The notes beneath the pieces were generated by a model that did no database searches, was not told the origin of the DNA, and saw only the letters and a program-made list of their open reading frames with translations. The position numbers and the translations under genes are program-made. Below are positions 1-9,294 of a stretch of DNA of 64,000 nt, piece by piece (the first letter of the stretch is position 1; every line of letters begins with the position of its first letter). Where the stretch lies: positions 30,858,684 through 30,922,683 of the forward strand of contig CP141128.1 in NCBI GenBank assembly GCA_035236585.1, written 5' to 3'. This DNA is from Warburgia ugandensis. Taxonomy: Eukaryota; Streptophyta; Magnoliopsida; Canellales; Canellaceae.

Positions 1-253
1 ATCTAACTAAAGTTCTTAGCTCATTAATCAAGTGAGCCAAAAGTGGGAGGTGGTATCATATAATAAGAGCATGCGTGCTTTTTGCTTGCAGTTTCACTCT
101 TGCTTTTGCATAATCAATGTCGCGTGTTCTCATCTTTTGAAAGAAATATGTACAGTGGCATGGCCATGAAGTCAAAGTGCACTTGCAATTGAATGAAGAA
201 CCAATGATGATCTTAGAGGAGAAGGAGGAAGTTAGAAGGACAAATAAGTAGTT

Positions 254-350
254 TATCCCATGCTTTCCATTAGTCAACAACCAAGCAACTCTTATTTAGT
301 TCTTGACTACTTGTGCAGGAAGGAAAGAGTCTTTTTCTCTTTTTGTCTAG
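254..350 (+). repeat. Direct repeat, copy 1 of atp8 5' flank
   Basis: About 97 bases match 1,039-1,134 at roughly 80-85 percent by eye, sharing TATCCCATGCTT, AGGAAGGAAA and CTCTTTTTGTCTAG. Copy 2 ends about 30 bases before the atp8 start, so this looks like a second, gene-less copy of the atp8 5' flank. Mitochondrial recombination before transfer or a later nuclear duplication would both explain it. Confidence 0.6.
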
Positions 351-1038
351 AGGGGTTCTTGAAATTTTCTAAAAAAAATGAACAAAAGAAAAAAAAAAAA
401 CTTTGAATACGGATCGAATCTAAACTTGAAAAAAGGTTTTAACATGACACTATTGTTCTAAATTTCCTTTCATTGGTTTCACGTTGGACGGGTGCATCCT
501 CTCTTTCTTTTTACTGATTTTTCGTAGCCCTGGGGGTTTGACTTTGGCTATTGGGTTTTGTTTTTGAGCACTTGTTGCTTCCGAGCCCTTTTGAGGTAAT
601 TTTATATTACTAGTAGGGAATTCTGGACTAGCAACTCTCCCTCGTGGACAACTTTGTTGGAGTCCTCCTTTTCTGTAATAGAATAAATGGAGGACACATC
701 GGCCTTTGTTAACCAATAAGGGGCATGTCCTATGCCTGCCTAAAATGGAGTAGCTCCACCTATCACCCCATACCCTTGTTAATAAAATGAAATAATGGGG
801 CCGGGGGGGGGGGGCAGGCGGGGGGGGGATAGTGTGCAATTCATTCAAAGGCGCTTATTGGGGAGATACTCCTCTCCTTTAGCGCATGTCATAGAAATGG
901 CGCAGATTCAAGCCAAAGACCTATTCGAGGTCATGGCAGACCTTGGATAGCCATAGGGAAGGAGTCACTAAATGCACTCCATGCCTGTTAGTGGAGCTAC
1001 ATCGGGATGGAGTCCATTCCATGACCTTCCTTTTTCTT

Positions 1039-1134
1039 TATCCCATGCTTTTCATTGATCAAGGACCAAGTAACTCTCGTTTAGTTCTTCACTACTATAC
1101 AGGAAGGAAAAAGTCTTTAGCTCTTTTTGTCTAG
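1039..1134 (+). repeat. Direct repeat, copy 2, next to atp8
   Basis: Partner of 254-350 lying immediately upstream of the atp8 pseudogene. See copy 1 for the shared blocks. Confidence 0.6.
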
Positions 1135-1164
1135 GTGGAGGAATTTATATTTTATTAATCAATA

Positions 1165-1412
1165 ATGCCTCAACTAGGTAAATTCACTTATTTCACACAA
1201 GTCTTCTAGTCATGCCTTCTCCTCTTTACTGTTTATATTTCCATATGCAATGATAGAGATAGAGTACTTGGGATCAGTAGAATTTTAAAACTACTAAACC
1301 AACTGGTTTCACAATAGGGGAACAACATTTGGAGCAACGACCACAATAGTTTAAAGATATCTTAAGAAAAGGTTTTAGCACTGATGTATCCTATATGTAC
1401 TCAAGTTTATTC
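1165..1412 (+). pseudogene. Mitochondrial atp8 (orfB) pseudogene, 5' part
   Basis: Decayed copy of the plant mitochondrial gene for ATP synthase subunit 8 (orfB/YMF19), a small inner-membrane F0 subunit. The frame opens with MPQLGKFTYFTQVF and continues with [10 protein letters not shown] and, near the break, ILRKGFST and SYMYSSLF, all characteristic of the family. A stop replaces Trp just after the FTYFTQVF block, and another stop follows LVSQ. The frame stops at 1,412 because retroelement A is inserted there; it resumes at 8,480. The start is the ATG of the family MPQL N-terminus. In the mitochondrion the product would be a membrane-anchored stator subunit; here it is a dead nuclear copy. 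cox3 follows on the same strand as in the ancestral atp8-cox3 cluster. Confidence 0.88.
1408..1412. repeat. TSD of element A, left copy
   Basis: TATTC, repeated exactly at 8,480-8,484. Removing A and one copy restores the atp8 reading frame, which independently confirms the insertion point. Confidence 0.9.
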
Positions 1413-1998
1413 TGTAATAACCCCAATTTTTGTAATTGATTGAGAAAATCAATAAAGTTTGAGTTTCAGATATTTCGGACTGAAATATTAGGGTTATTTA
1501 GAATATACTTTTTATAAAAGTATAATCAAATCACAAGACATGTAAAATTGAAATTAAACTTAGCAAACCCTTCAAAATGACTGTAAGTACGACAAATTCT
1601 GAATTCGGATAAAAAATCCTTAAGTTTCTTCATTTCTTGGACAAAAGGGGTAAAATAGTAATTTTACCCAAAAATCAAAATCTCCCAAAAATCAAAATAT
1701 GAGACATCAAAATTTAGAATGTACTGAGAAATACGAATCCATCGCCACTAAGTACACTCAAATCCGAGAACATGGGAATAAAACCCAAAATTTTATACAT
1801 AAATGGCAAAACGGTCTTTTTACACCTTGTGGGGCCCATAAGGGACCCAAAAACCAATCTTATCAACAGACCACGTGAAGTCATGGGTCAACAAATATCA
1901 GCTGGTCTTGGGGAAGAAAAATGGGGCATGGGAGACTTTCATGCCATTTAATCATAAAAAATAAAATATTATAATCATGAAAAAAGACCCAAAATGCC

Positions 1999-2006
1999 TA
2001 TAAATA
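1999..2006 (+). promoter_or_regulatory. LTR TATA box, element A
   Basis: TATAAATA in the context GCCTATAAATACAATCCC, 587 bases into the LTR. The same box, similarly placed, occurs in both LTRs of B and in C. Transcription would start some 30 bases downstream (inference), leaving most of the LTR as transcribed R/U5. Confidence 0.65.
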
Positions 2007-2574
2007 CAATCCCAAAAATCCTCCAAAAATGCTCATAAAATACCCATGAAATTTTCTTCACTCTCCCTGAAAAATTAGACCTAGATCCCTCCCCAAAAAC
2101 CTAAAATTTCCAAGAGATATCTCTCTTTTCAATTTGTTTTTCTTTTTAGATTGGAACAAGAGACCTAAAATCAATTAGGCACTCTGTTCCAGATCTAATT
2201 TCATCAATTTCACCATCCAAAAATTTCCAACATATCTATTCTACAAAACCCCCAAAGAAATTTCAAGATCCAACGGTTCAAACAACGAAAATTTGTAAGA
2301 AAGGTGGATCTTAGGCCATATCTTCATCAACAAGGTATTCCTTTTAAATTGGGCATATAACCAAGGGTTTTTCTCCAATCAGGTAGGTGGAAATACTTTC
2401 TATAGATGTTTAGTACTCTTTTATGTAATTTTTAGTTTACTATAATTTATTTTGGTAATAAAAAGGTAAAAATAAAGTAAACATTAGAACGCTTAATTCT
2501 AGATGATAGAGTACTCAGATGAAAATTCTGACTGCACCAATCGATTCAGAAGTGTCCAAAACCCCTAGGGTAGA

Positions 2575-2905
2575 ATTTTCATAAAGATCAGAGACGTTTT
2601 GGATCCTCAATTAAGAGAGGATTGATTGGACGGTCCATAGTGGACTGTTCGATCTCTGAATTTAACTGCGCCCAAGGCGCACCATCTGTCAAATCCACGA
2701 GTGGAAGCGCCCAGTGATAGCCCTGTTTACGGGAGCGCAGACGATGAGCGTTTCGCTCGCCTCGTCCGCATCTGTGGACGCACCTCAAGGGTGCTTCCTC
2801 CATTCATCCCAGCAGACCTGCCCGATGAACCGAACGCGTCCGCCCAGTTTGGTTTTCCACCCAAAGGATCTGGGCCGTCCGTTCCTTGGGCCCAGATCAA
2901 ATCCA
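2575..2905. other. GC/CpG-rich variable cassette in LTR of A
   Basis: A block with many CG dinucleotides inside an otherwise AT-rich, CpG-poor LTR. Its flanks match B and E (GGACGGTCCA on the left, GGGCCCAGATCAAATCC on the right), while the interior differs between copies and is absent from C. The short overlapping frames here have no recognisable domain and are not called as genes. Confidence 0.6.
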
Positions 2906-3069
2906 GGCCCTAGGAAGGACTGTGAACTTCCAAATCCAAATCCGAAGTCATCTGAACTCCAAATTGAGATTGGAAAGAAGCTATGGAAAGCTTGAAACCT
3001 CTATTTTCTGATGAAATGATAAAATGGACATACTATTCAGTAAAAACTTTCTGTATTAAAGAAACAAGT

Positions 3070-3440
3070 TTTCAATTACCTAGATCTTCAAGATCTAAGA
3101 TGATCAGATCTTGAAAATATGTTTTAATAATGATATACTATTGAAATAAAGTGAGATCTATGGTTTAATTGGATATATATGAGATATATTAAAGGATCTA
3201 CCCATTATGGTAGAAAAATCCTAAAAATACAAAGGGACCCAGTTGATCAATGAGATCAAGTGTGATCAGATCCTTGGGATGGAAAGAATAAATGTTGATA
3301 TGATGAAATCCAAGGAAATCATGGATGGAATATGACAAAAATAGATCAATATGATCTTTTGACCTTAATAAAGAAAATTCCCTAAATATAACTAAAATCC
3401 TTAATCAAAGGAAAAGATCTAAGATCAAATGGTTGGATCA
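3070..3440. other. GATC-rich LTR domain 1, element A
   Basis: About 15 GATC tetranucleotides in 370 bases by hand count; random expectation is one or two. They often occur as AGATCT or paired GATCNGATC-like runs. The equivalent domain is present in B and C. Confidence 0.6.
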
Positions 3441-4259
3441 TAAGTAAAGGTTTCTAAAAATGTTAATGTAATTAGTTTCATTTTATATAACAGCATTTTA
3501 AATATGATTATGTTATAAAGCATGCTAGTATAACATTTAGACTTTAGCATGATATGTGATTTCATTGTTATCATAAGGTGCTAGATTTAATTATTTTAAG
3601 TACCTTGCCTCATTATCATTAAATGTTAAATTATGTAGTTTTATTATTTGAATTTATAATTCAATTATGGTTAAATGTTATTAGTAGATTTACTTATTAT
3701 GAGATAAAGAGCATAAAACATCAAAAATGTATTCTAATGAGAAAGTAGAGTTTCATTACACAAATAAGAATGGAGTACTTTGGACTTCATTAGTAAGGGC
3801 TATAGTTAGTAGGACAATATAAGGATTATCAAGTCCTTGGCCCAAATTAGGAAAAGAATACTAAACCCCATGAATGACATTATAAATATTCATGGACTTA
3901 TTTAAAATCCTTTAGAAAGAGTACTTAGGGTAAACATGCTTATAGGAACCTTATGAAAGGTTAAGCTATGGTCATTCTAGTGAATGATGAACATAGTGGT
4001 TAAGGGGGTTATCTAATAAAGCCTCGCTCTTCCCCTACCTTTCGTTGACATTTGTGAGGTCTAAACGCCTCCTTACATGAGGATTGAAGTAACCACTTTG
4101 TGTTCACCCATTCAGCTAGTAAGCCTTAGCCAATTCGAAATAAGAGAAGCAGTCTAGATTTAGGCTTGAATAAGCTGCCTTCAACCAGCACATTAATTGG
4201 TTGAATAATAATAATAAGAGCATAAAAGGTTAGTAAATTACCTAACCCTAATAAAAACA

Positions 4260-4860
4260 GTAAGTAAGATAAGGATGATCAAACAAGATCCATTAGATCT
4301 TGGATGATCAAGAATAATAAGAATAAGAACACTATATTGTACTTAGTATGCATGTTTATTAGTATACTTGTTATAGTTCATTATATTAGATAATCCAAAC
4401 CCTTGATCAAAGATGATTCAAGGAAGAAAACCAAGATCATCCTTCCTAGGGATGATCCAATAACTGAACTTAGATCAAAGAAGAACTAGATGATAAAAGA
4501 TCTAAGACCTTGATCTTTATCAACATGTGTAGATTGTCAATCAATAGATCTACGAAAGATCAAGATCAAGGAGATGGACATACAAAGACTTAGAGATAGA
4601 AAAATACTTAGATATGAATGATCTAAAGATCATTCTAATCTGCAGATCTAGTGATCAATAGGATTGTTCATAATTTATATATTGACAATATGTATGGATG
4701 TACAGATTACATACATCAGTCAAGATCGTGGAAGATTGGGGAAAAGAGATCAATCCTTAAAGGTAGGAGGATTTGATGAATGCATACATGATTGTAATCA
4801 TGATCTTATGTTGACAAGAGTAATGATAATACTTGTATTAGATCTCTTGAAAACCTTATG
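4260..4860. other. GATC-rich LTR domain 2, element A
   Basis: About 20 GATC sites in 600 bases by hand count against about two expected. Typical blocks are AAGATCAAGATCAAGG and ATGATCTAAAGATCATTC. Present in A, B (both LTRs), C and E. Confidence 0.65.
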
Positions 4861-5126
4861 ATCCAACCAAACACATATAAGATGGTTAAGGACTAAACTA
4901 TAAGTGAATAAGGAACTAGGAAATATTTCAGGCCTAAGTAAATAGACATATGGTCTGATATATATGAAATCTATTTTACATACAAGCTTGGAGGCTTGTG
5001 AGTTTGTTTTAATAGGAATAAGCCTAGAGGAATGCTATTTCTAGAGGAGTTATGAGGGTTTGGCCACCTGCTCCTTGAAATTTGATGATGTGATGATACC
5101 TTGCCCTAAGAGAGGCTAAAAGTCGG

Positions 5127-5154
5127 GTGGTGGCAATTATTGGAAGGCCACCAC
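5127..5154 (+). other. Hairpin near the LTR 3' end, element A
   Basis: Inverted repeat GTGGTGGC / GCCACCAC around a 12-base loop. Both arms are kept intact in C, with single changes in the two B LTRs. A run of seven C follows shortly after. It would lie in the transcribed leader. Confidence 0.5.
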
Positions 5155-5570
5155 TGTGAAAGTCTTGCCCCCCCATACGGGCAGTGACATAATATTTTCC
5201 ACCATGGTATCAGTGGTGAACAGGGCAGTTATCCGAGCGCGAGAGTGCGGATCAGATTGCAGCATAGCAACCTTTCTGATTATTTTCCACTATGATGCAT
5301 ATGAGAATAGGCATAGTGAAATGCCTTATGTTATAGCATAATGAAATGCTAGGTAATTGTATATTACCAATATTTCCCAAGAAGGGAAATTTCTAGTATA
5401 AGATTTGCTGTAATGCTAAATTCTCAAAATGAAGAGAATTGATCAGCTTAGTTGGGAATGATATTTGACTATTTTCACAAATTTAACTGGTTTACCCATG
5501 AAGGGTATGTATATAGATTAAGATAGAAGTAATTGTATAGAGGATTGATAGAATTTTGGTTTATGAGCAG

Positions 5571-5980
5571 ATGCCACCAAAGAGAGTCACAAGGCAGATA
5601 ACTCAAAATACTCCAGAAGACAATATGGAGAGAGTAACCATGAGTAATATGGAAGAGATGATGACAAGGATGTTAAGGAACCTCCTTCCTCACCTACAAC
5701 AACCCCAAGGTTCATCACCTCCTGTAGAAATACCATGTACGCAGGCTCAGGCTTAGCTTGAGGTGAGACATACTACACCAACACCACCACCAGCTACTCC
5801 CACACTAGGACAAGAGCAATCTTCCCTTATACCAAGTGAAGAAGTTGGAAAATCCCCATTAGCACCAGAAAAAGTTGACAAAATGCTGGAAAGATTTCAA
5901 AAGAGGACTATAATGTATGATGGCAAGGGTGAAGCTGAAAAGGTTGAAGAATGGATATATGAAGTTGAAAAGACAACTAT
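5571..5980 (+). pseudogene. gag fragment, element A
   Basis: N-terminal part of a chromovirus Gag, the structural protein that packages element RNA. The start chosen is the ATG of MPPKRVTRQ; upstream in-frame codons lack an ATG. It continues with a Pro/Thr-rich stretch and the MERFQKRTIMYDGKGEAEK and EEWIYEVEKT blocks also found in B. A CAG-to-TAG stop at 5,754-5,756 interrupts it. At the EVEKT block the reading jumps to the protease AKYYLIL region because the rest of gag, including the zinc knuckles, is deleted at a shared AGAC. Non-functional. Confidence 0.85.
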
Positions 5981-6745
5981 GCCAAAGTACTATTTGATTC
6001 TGGATCTACGCATTCCTTTATATTTTGTGAATTTGCATCTAGTATACAACTATCAGTGAAAAACTTGGGATTTGATCTAGATGTAACGACTCCAGTTGGA
6101 AAAATAGTTAAACTACAAGAATACTTGCATAATGTACCTCTAGAAGTATTGGGCAAAAGAATGGACATACACCTCATTTTATTGAATATGGAGGATTTTG
6201 ACATCATACTGGGTATGGACTGGTTAGCAAAATACTGGGTAGTTATGGACTGTCACAAGAAGAAACTCACATTTAGTATACCAGGGGAGAAAGTATTAAT
6301 ACTGTATGGGAAACATAATGACTTAGACAAATCCATCATCTCAGCTATGAAGGCAGTCAAACATATGTCCAAGGGGTGTCAGACATTTTTAGCAACAGTG
6401 GTTTCCTTAGATGTTGAACAGCCCAGGATAACAGAAATTGAAGTGGTTAGGGATTTCCAAGATGTTTTTCCTAAAGAACTACCAGGGTTACCCCCACACT
6501 GAGAAATTGAGTTTACCATTGAAGTAATTCCTGGTACAACTCTAATTTCTAAAGCACCTTATAGGATGGCCCCAGCAGAGTTGAAAGAGTTAAAAGGACA
6601 ATTGCAAGAATTGTTAGAAAAAGGATTTGTTAGACCAAGTAGTTCACCATGGGGAGCACCAGTAATATTTGTGAAGAAGAAGGATGGGTCAATGAGATTA
6701 TACATTGATTATAGAATGTTGAACAGTGTCACAGTGAAAAATAGG
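5981..6745 (+). pseudogene. Protease to reverse transcriptase fragment, element A
   Basis: Starts within the aspartic protease, where the active-site DSGS block seen in B is damaged here, and runs through VKNLGFDLDVTTPVGK and the conserved FDIILGMDWLAKY block. It then enters the RT N-terminus ([38 protein letters not shown]). A TGA at 6,500-6,502 replaces the usual Arg between LPGLPPH and EIEF; element B has a stop at the same codon. After NRYP the whole RT core, including the metal-binding FIDD box, is deleted and the sequence resumes in RNase H at a shared CCC. The fragment cannot make an active enzyme. Confidence 0.85.
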
Positions 6746-7005
6746 TATCCCAGTACATGACCTAGAATTGGCAGCTGTAGTGTTTGCATTGAAAATTTGG
6801 AGACATTATTTGTTTGGGGAAAAATTCAATGTATTTACAGATCATAAGAGTCTAAAATACATCTTCACTCAGGCTGATTTGAATATGAGACAAAGAAGAT
6901 GGATAGAGTATATCAAAGACTATGATTTTTCCATCCAATACCATCCTGGAAAGCAAATGTAGTAGCTGATGCATTAAGTAGACAACCAAGAGCTCTACTC
7001 ACAAA
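6746..7005 (+). pseudogene. RNase H fragment, element A
   Basis: C-terminal part of the RNase H domain that degrades the RNA of the RNA-DNA hybrid. Visible are [18 protein letters not shown] with the catalytic Glu, [11 protein letters not shown] with a catalytic Asp, [10 protein letters not shown] and YHPGK. One G is lost relative to B at the YHPGK codons, shifting the frame. After the shift, VVADALSR keeps the Asp that element B has lost. The first catalytic Asp (the CDTSG box of B) lies in the deleted part. Confidence 0.85.
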
Positions 7006-8413
7006 CATCACAATTAAATAAGATTTTGTAGAAAGAGTCCTTAAAGCCCAAGAAGAAGATACAGCAACTCAAGAATTGTGTGAAAAGAAAGGATTTGTTA
7101 AGGGTATAGATGGGGGCATACGTTTTCAGGAGAGATTGGTGGTTCCTTCAAATAAATGTCTGAGAAAGGAATTGATACAAGAAGCCCATCAGTCAAAGTT
7201 TTCTATACACCCTGGAGGTACAAAGATGTATCAAGATTTAAAAAGAAACTTTTGGCGGGAAGGCATGAAGAGAGAAATAGGAGAATTTGTGGCTAAATGT
7301 CTAAATTGTCAACAATTAAAGGCTAAACACCAAAGACCAGCTGGAATGTTATAAACATTGGAACTTCCAAAATGGAAATGGGACAATATCACTATGGATT
7401 TTGTAGTGGGATTTCCAAGGACTCCGGCAGGCCATGACATGATTTAGGTGGTTGTGGATAGGCTAACAAAGTCAGCACATTTTCTTCCAATTAGACAAAA
7501 CCAATCAGTTGACAGTCTAGCTAAGTTATACATCAAAGAAATAGTAAGACTTCATGGGATTCCACTATCCATTATCTCGGATAGGGATGGAAGATTTACT
7601 TTGAGATGTTGGAAGAGTGTATAACAAGCCTTGGGAACCTCAGTTAAACTCAGTACAACATTTCACCCTCAAACAGATGGTCAATCAGAAAGGATTATTC
7701 AAACCTTAGAAGATATGTTGAGAGCATGTGCATTAGATTGGAAAGGGAGTTGGGATGAACATCTTCCTTTGGTAGAATTTGCATATAACAACAGTTTTCA
7801 GGCAAGTATTGGTATGGCACCATATGAAGCATTGTATGGACGACCATGTCGATCACCAACTTGTTGGAGTGAAGTTGGAGAAAGAAAGCTGATAAAGTCA
7901 GAACTAGTGGAACAATGTGTAGACAAGGTCAGATTGATATAGAAGAGGCTGTTAACAGCACACAATCGACAAAAGTGTTACGCAAATAAAAGACGTAGAA
8001 ACCTGGAATTTGATGTGGGGGAGCATGTATTTTTAAAGGTATCACCTGTCAAAGGAGTAATGAGGTTTGGAAGCAAAGGAAAACTTAGTCCTAGATTCAT
8101 TGGTCCATTTGAAATCTTAGAAAGAGTTGGTCCAGTGGCCTACAAATTAGCCTTACCACCCCAACTCTCAGAAATACATAGTGTCTTTCATGCGTCTATG
8201 CTAAGGAAATACCTCCAAGACGACACTCATGTACTTCAAAGGGTGCCAAAAGAGCTAAAGCCTGACCTAACCTTCGAAGAAAAGGCAATATGAATTCTGG
8301 ACCGCAAGGAACAGAAGTTAAGAACCAAAAGCATTCCGTTAGTCAAAGTCTTGTGGCAACATCACTCTGTTGAGGAAGCCACGTGGGAAACGGAAGTAGA
8401 AATGAGGAAGATG
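7006..8413 (+). pseudogene. Integrase and chromodomain fragment, element A
   Basis: Integrase inserts element DNA into the chromosome. The zinc-binding HHCC module is visible ([17 protein letters not shown]). The catalytic core follows with [15 protein letters not shown] and GQSERIIQ, giving the D, D, E residues. Beyond it come the ALYGRPCRSPTCWSE block and a chromodomain ([29 protein letters not shown]), which targets chromovirus integration to chromatin. Stops at about 7,352, 7,445, 7,622 and 7,940 correspond to Gln or Trp codons in B, all C-to-T or G-to-A changes. The end of the reading frame is removed by the deletion into the 3' LTR tail. Confidence 0.88.
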
Positions 8414-8479
8414 CACTCTTAAGGGCCCTGCCTTTCAAAATACATGACAAAACGTGTTTCAAAAGCCCTGGTCGTCACA
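8414..8479 (+). repeat. Remnant of 3' LTR of element A
   Basis: Only the last 60-odd bases of the 3' LTR remain: CACTCTTAAGGGCCCTGCC through GGTCGTCACA. It is joined to the last codons of pol at a shared CAC, so PPT and more than 4.6 kb of LTR are gone. Confidence 0.85.
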
Positions 8480-8484
8480 TATTC
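8480..8484. repeat. TSD of element A, right copy
   Basis: TATTC, exact match to 1,408-1,412. Confidence 0.9.
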
Positions 8485-8716
8485 AAAGTATCCCAATGGT
8501 GTAACACTGTTAACTTGTTAGGAAAAGGGAGGAAAATCACTTTGATATCTTATTTTAGAGAAATAAGTGGCTCATAAGGAATGGAAAAAAACATTCTATA
8601 TTTGATCTCAAAGTTGTCATATAGCACTTCTTCCAGTCCTGGATGGGGGAATTACTTATAAGAATGACATAATGCTAATACATGTTCCATACAACCAAGG
8701 AAGCATTGTTTTTTAA
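8480..8716 (+). pseudogene. Mitochondrial atp8 pseudogene, 3' part
   Basis: Continues the frame broken at 1,412. After the TSD copy the protein reads [50 protein letters not shown] and IMLIHVP, ending with SIVF and TAA at 8,714-8,716. This matches the C-terminal half of plant atp8/orfB. An in-frame TAA follows EISGS and another stop lies after the GWGNYL block. Same strand as cox3 downstream, with 578 bases between them. Confidence 0.88.
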
Positions 8717-9294
8717 TGTCATTAAACCTAGAAGAGAATCATTATTGAAAATAAGAGTGTTTTTGAACTCACTACAGGGAGAGGGATATACTCCTTTTCA
8801 AATTGCCCCGCAAAGATGAACGTTCAGAAAGGTTCTTAAGATTCTTAATGGTCTAGGTATGTGGGAACGAGACCAAGCTAAGCAACTAAGAGAGTCAACT
8901 CTTCCCATAGCCAGAGAGATCAACTTGCACGTTTTTTTGTCTATGGGGACGCTGGCGGTGTAGAACAAACTAATATGTGACTGGCAAGTTTTTCAAAATT
9001 GGACTTAATTGTTACTTTAAAAAAAATCTTACTAAAAATCAAAGAAAGAAGGTCCATTTTCCCACGTAGTTCTTGGTCAAACCAACAATTCTCTTCCCAA
9101 AGTAATAAAGAGAGTCTTTCTTTATCTAGTCACATTTCTATCAATGCAATGAAAGAACCATCCCTTCCTATTTGTTTGCCCTATTAGACAGAAAGAAAAT
9201 GAGAACCCAAAGAGCCTTTCTTTACCACTTTAGAGGGGGGGGGGGGGGGGGGTGGTGAAGGGGGGGTTTACATACAATCGGGGCAAAGTGTTTT
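8717..9294. other. NUMT spacer between atp8 and cox3
   Basis: No gene recognised. Read as the mitochondrial atp8-cox3 intergenic region. It ends in a run of 18 or more G at about 9,235-9,252 and a second G run at about 9,261-9,267, which could also be unstable in sequencing. Confidence 0.55.

Larger units (their letters stand above)
1..1164. other. NUMT, flank upstream of atp8
   Basis: No gene is recognised here. The stretch runs directly into the mitochondrial atp8 pseudogene at 1,165 and is read as the upstream mitochondrial flank carried in the same transfer; how far left the mitochondrial homology extends cannot be judged. It contains a G homopolymer region near 798-829 and a diverged direct repeat (254-350 and 1,039-1,134). 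A proline-rich frame on the minus strand at 450-848 is explained by the G tract and has no recognised domain. Confidence 0.45.
1413..5514 (+). repeat. 5' LTR of element A (3' end deleted)
   Basis: Begins TGTAATAACCCCAATTTTTG, the same terminus as in B, C and E. The LTR includes a TATA box, a GC-rich cassette, two GATC-rich domains and a 3' hairpin. It breaks off at about 5,514, where LTR sequence ending in ATATAG joins leader sequence at a shared TAGAT, so about 0.5 kb of the LTR end plus the PBS is lost. Confidence 0.9.
1413..8479 (+). mobile_element. Chromovirus-type LTR retrotransposon A (truncated)
   Basis: Ty3/gypsy element of the chromodomain-bearing lineage (Tekay/Del-like), inserted in the atp8 pseudogene. 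It starts TGTAATAACCCC, ends GGTCGTCACA and has a perfect 5-bp TSD. Compared with element B it lacks about 0.6 kb across the LTR end, PBS and leader, about 0.8 kb between gag and protease, about 0.8 kb between RT and RNase H, and about 4.7 kb from the end of pol through nearly all of the 3' LTR. Each join lies in 3-5 bases shared by both sides. What remains is a 5' LTR lacking its end, fragments of gag-pol, and the last 60 or so bases of the 3' LTR. Confidence 0.93.

Noticed and set aside
450-848. Minus-strand proline-rich frame of 132 codons
   Set aside because: Its proline run is the complement of a G homopolymer; no domain, and it lies in the NUMT flank.
2588-2995. Overlapping frames in the GC-rich block of LTR A
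   Set aside because: Frames open on both strands because of base composition; the equivalent frames in B and E encode different sequences.
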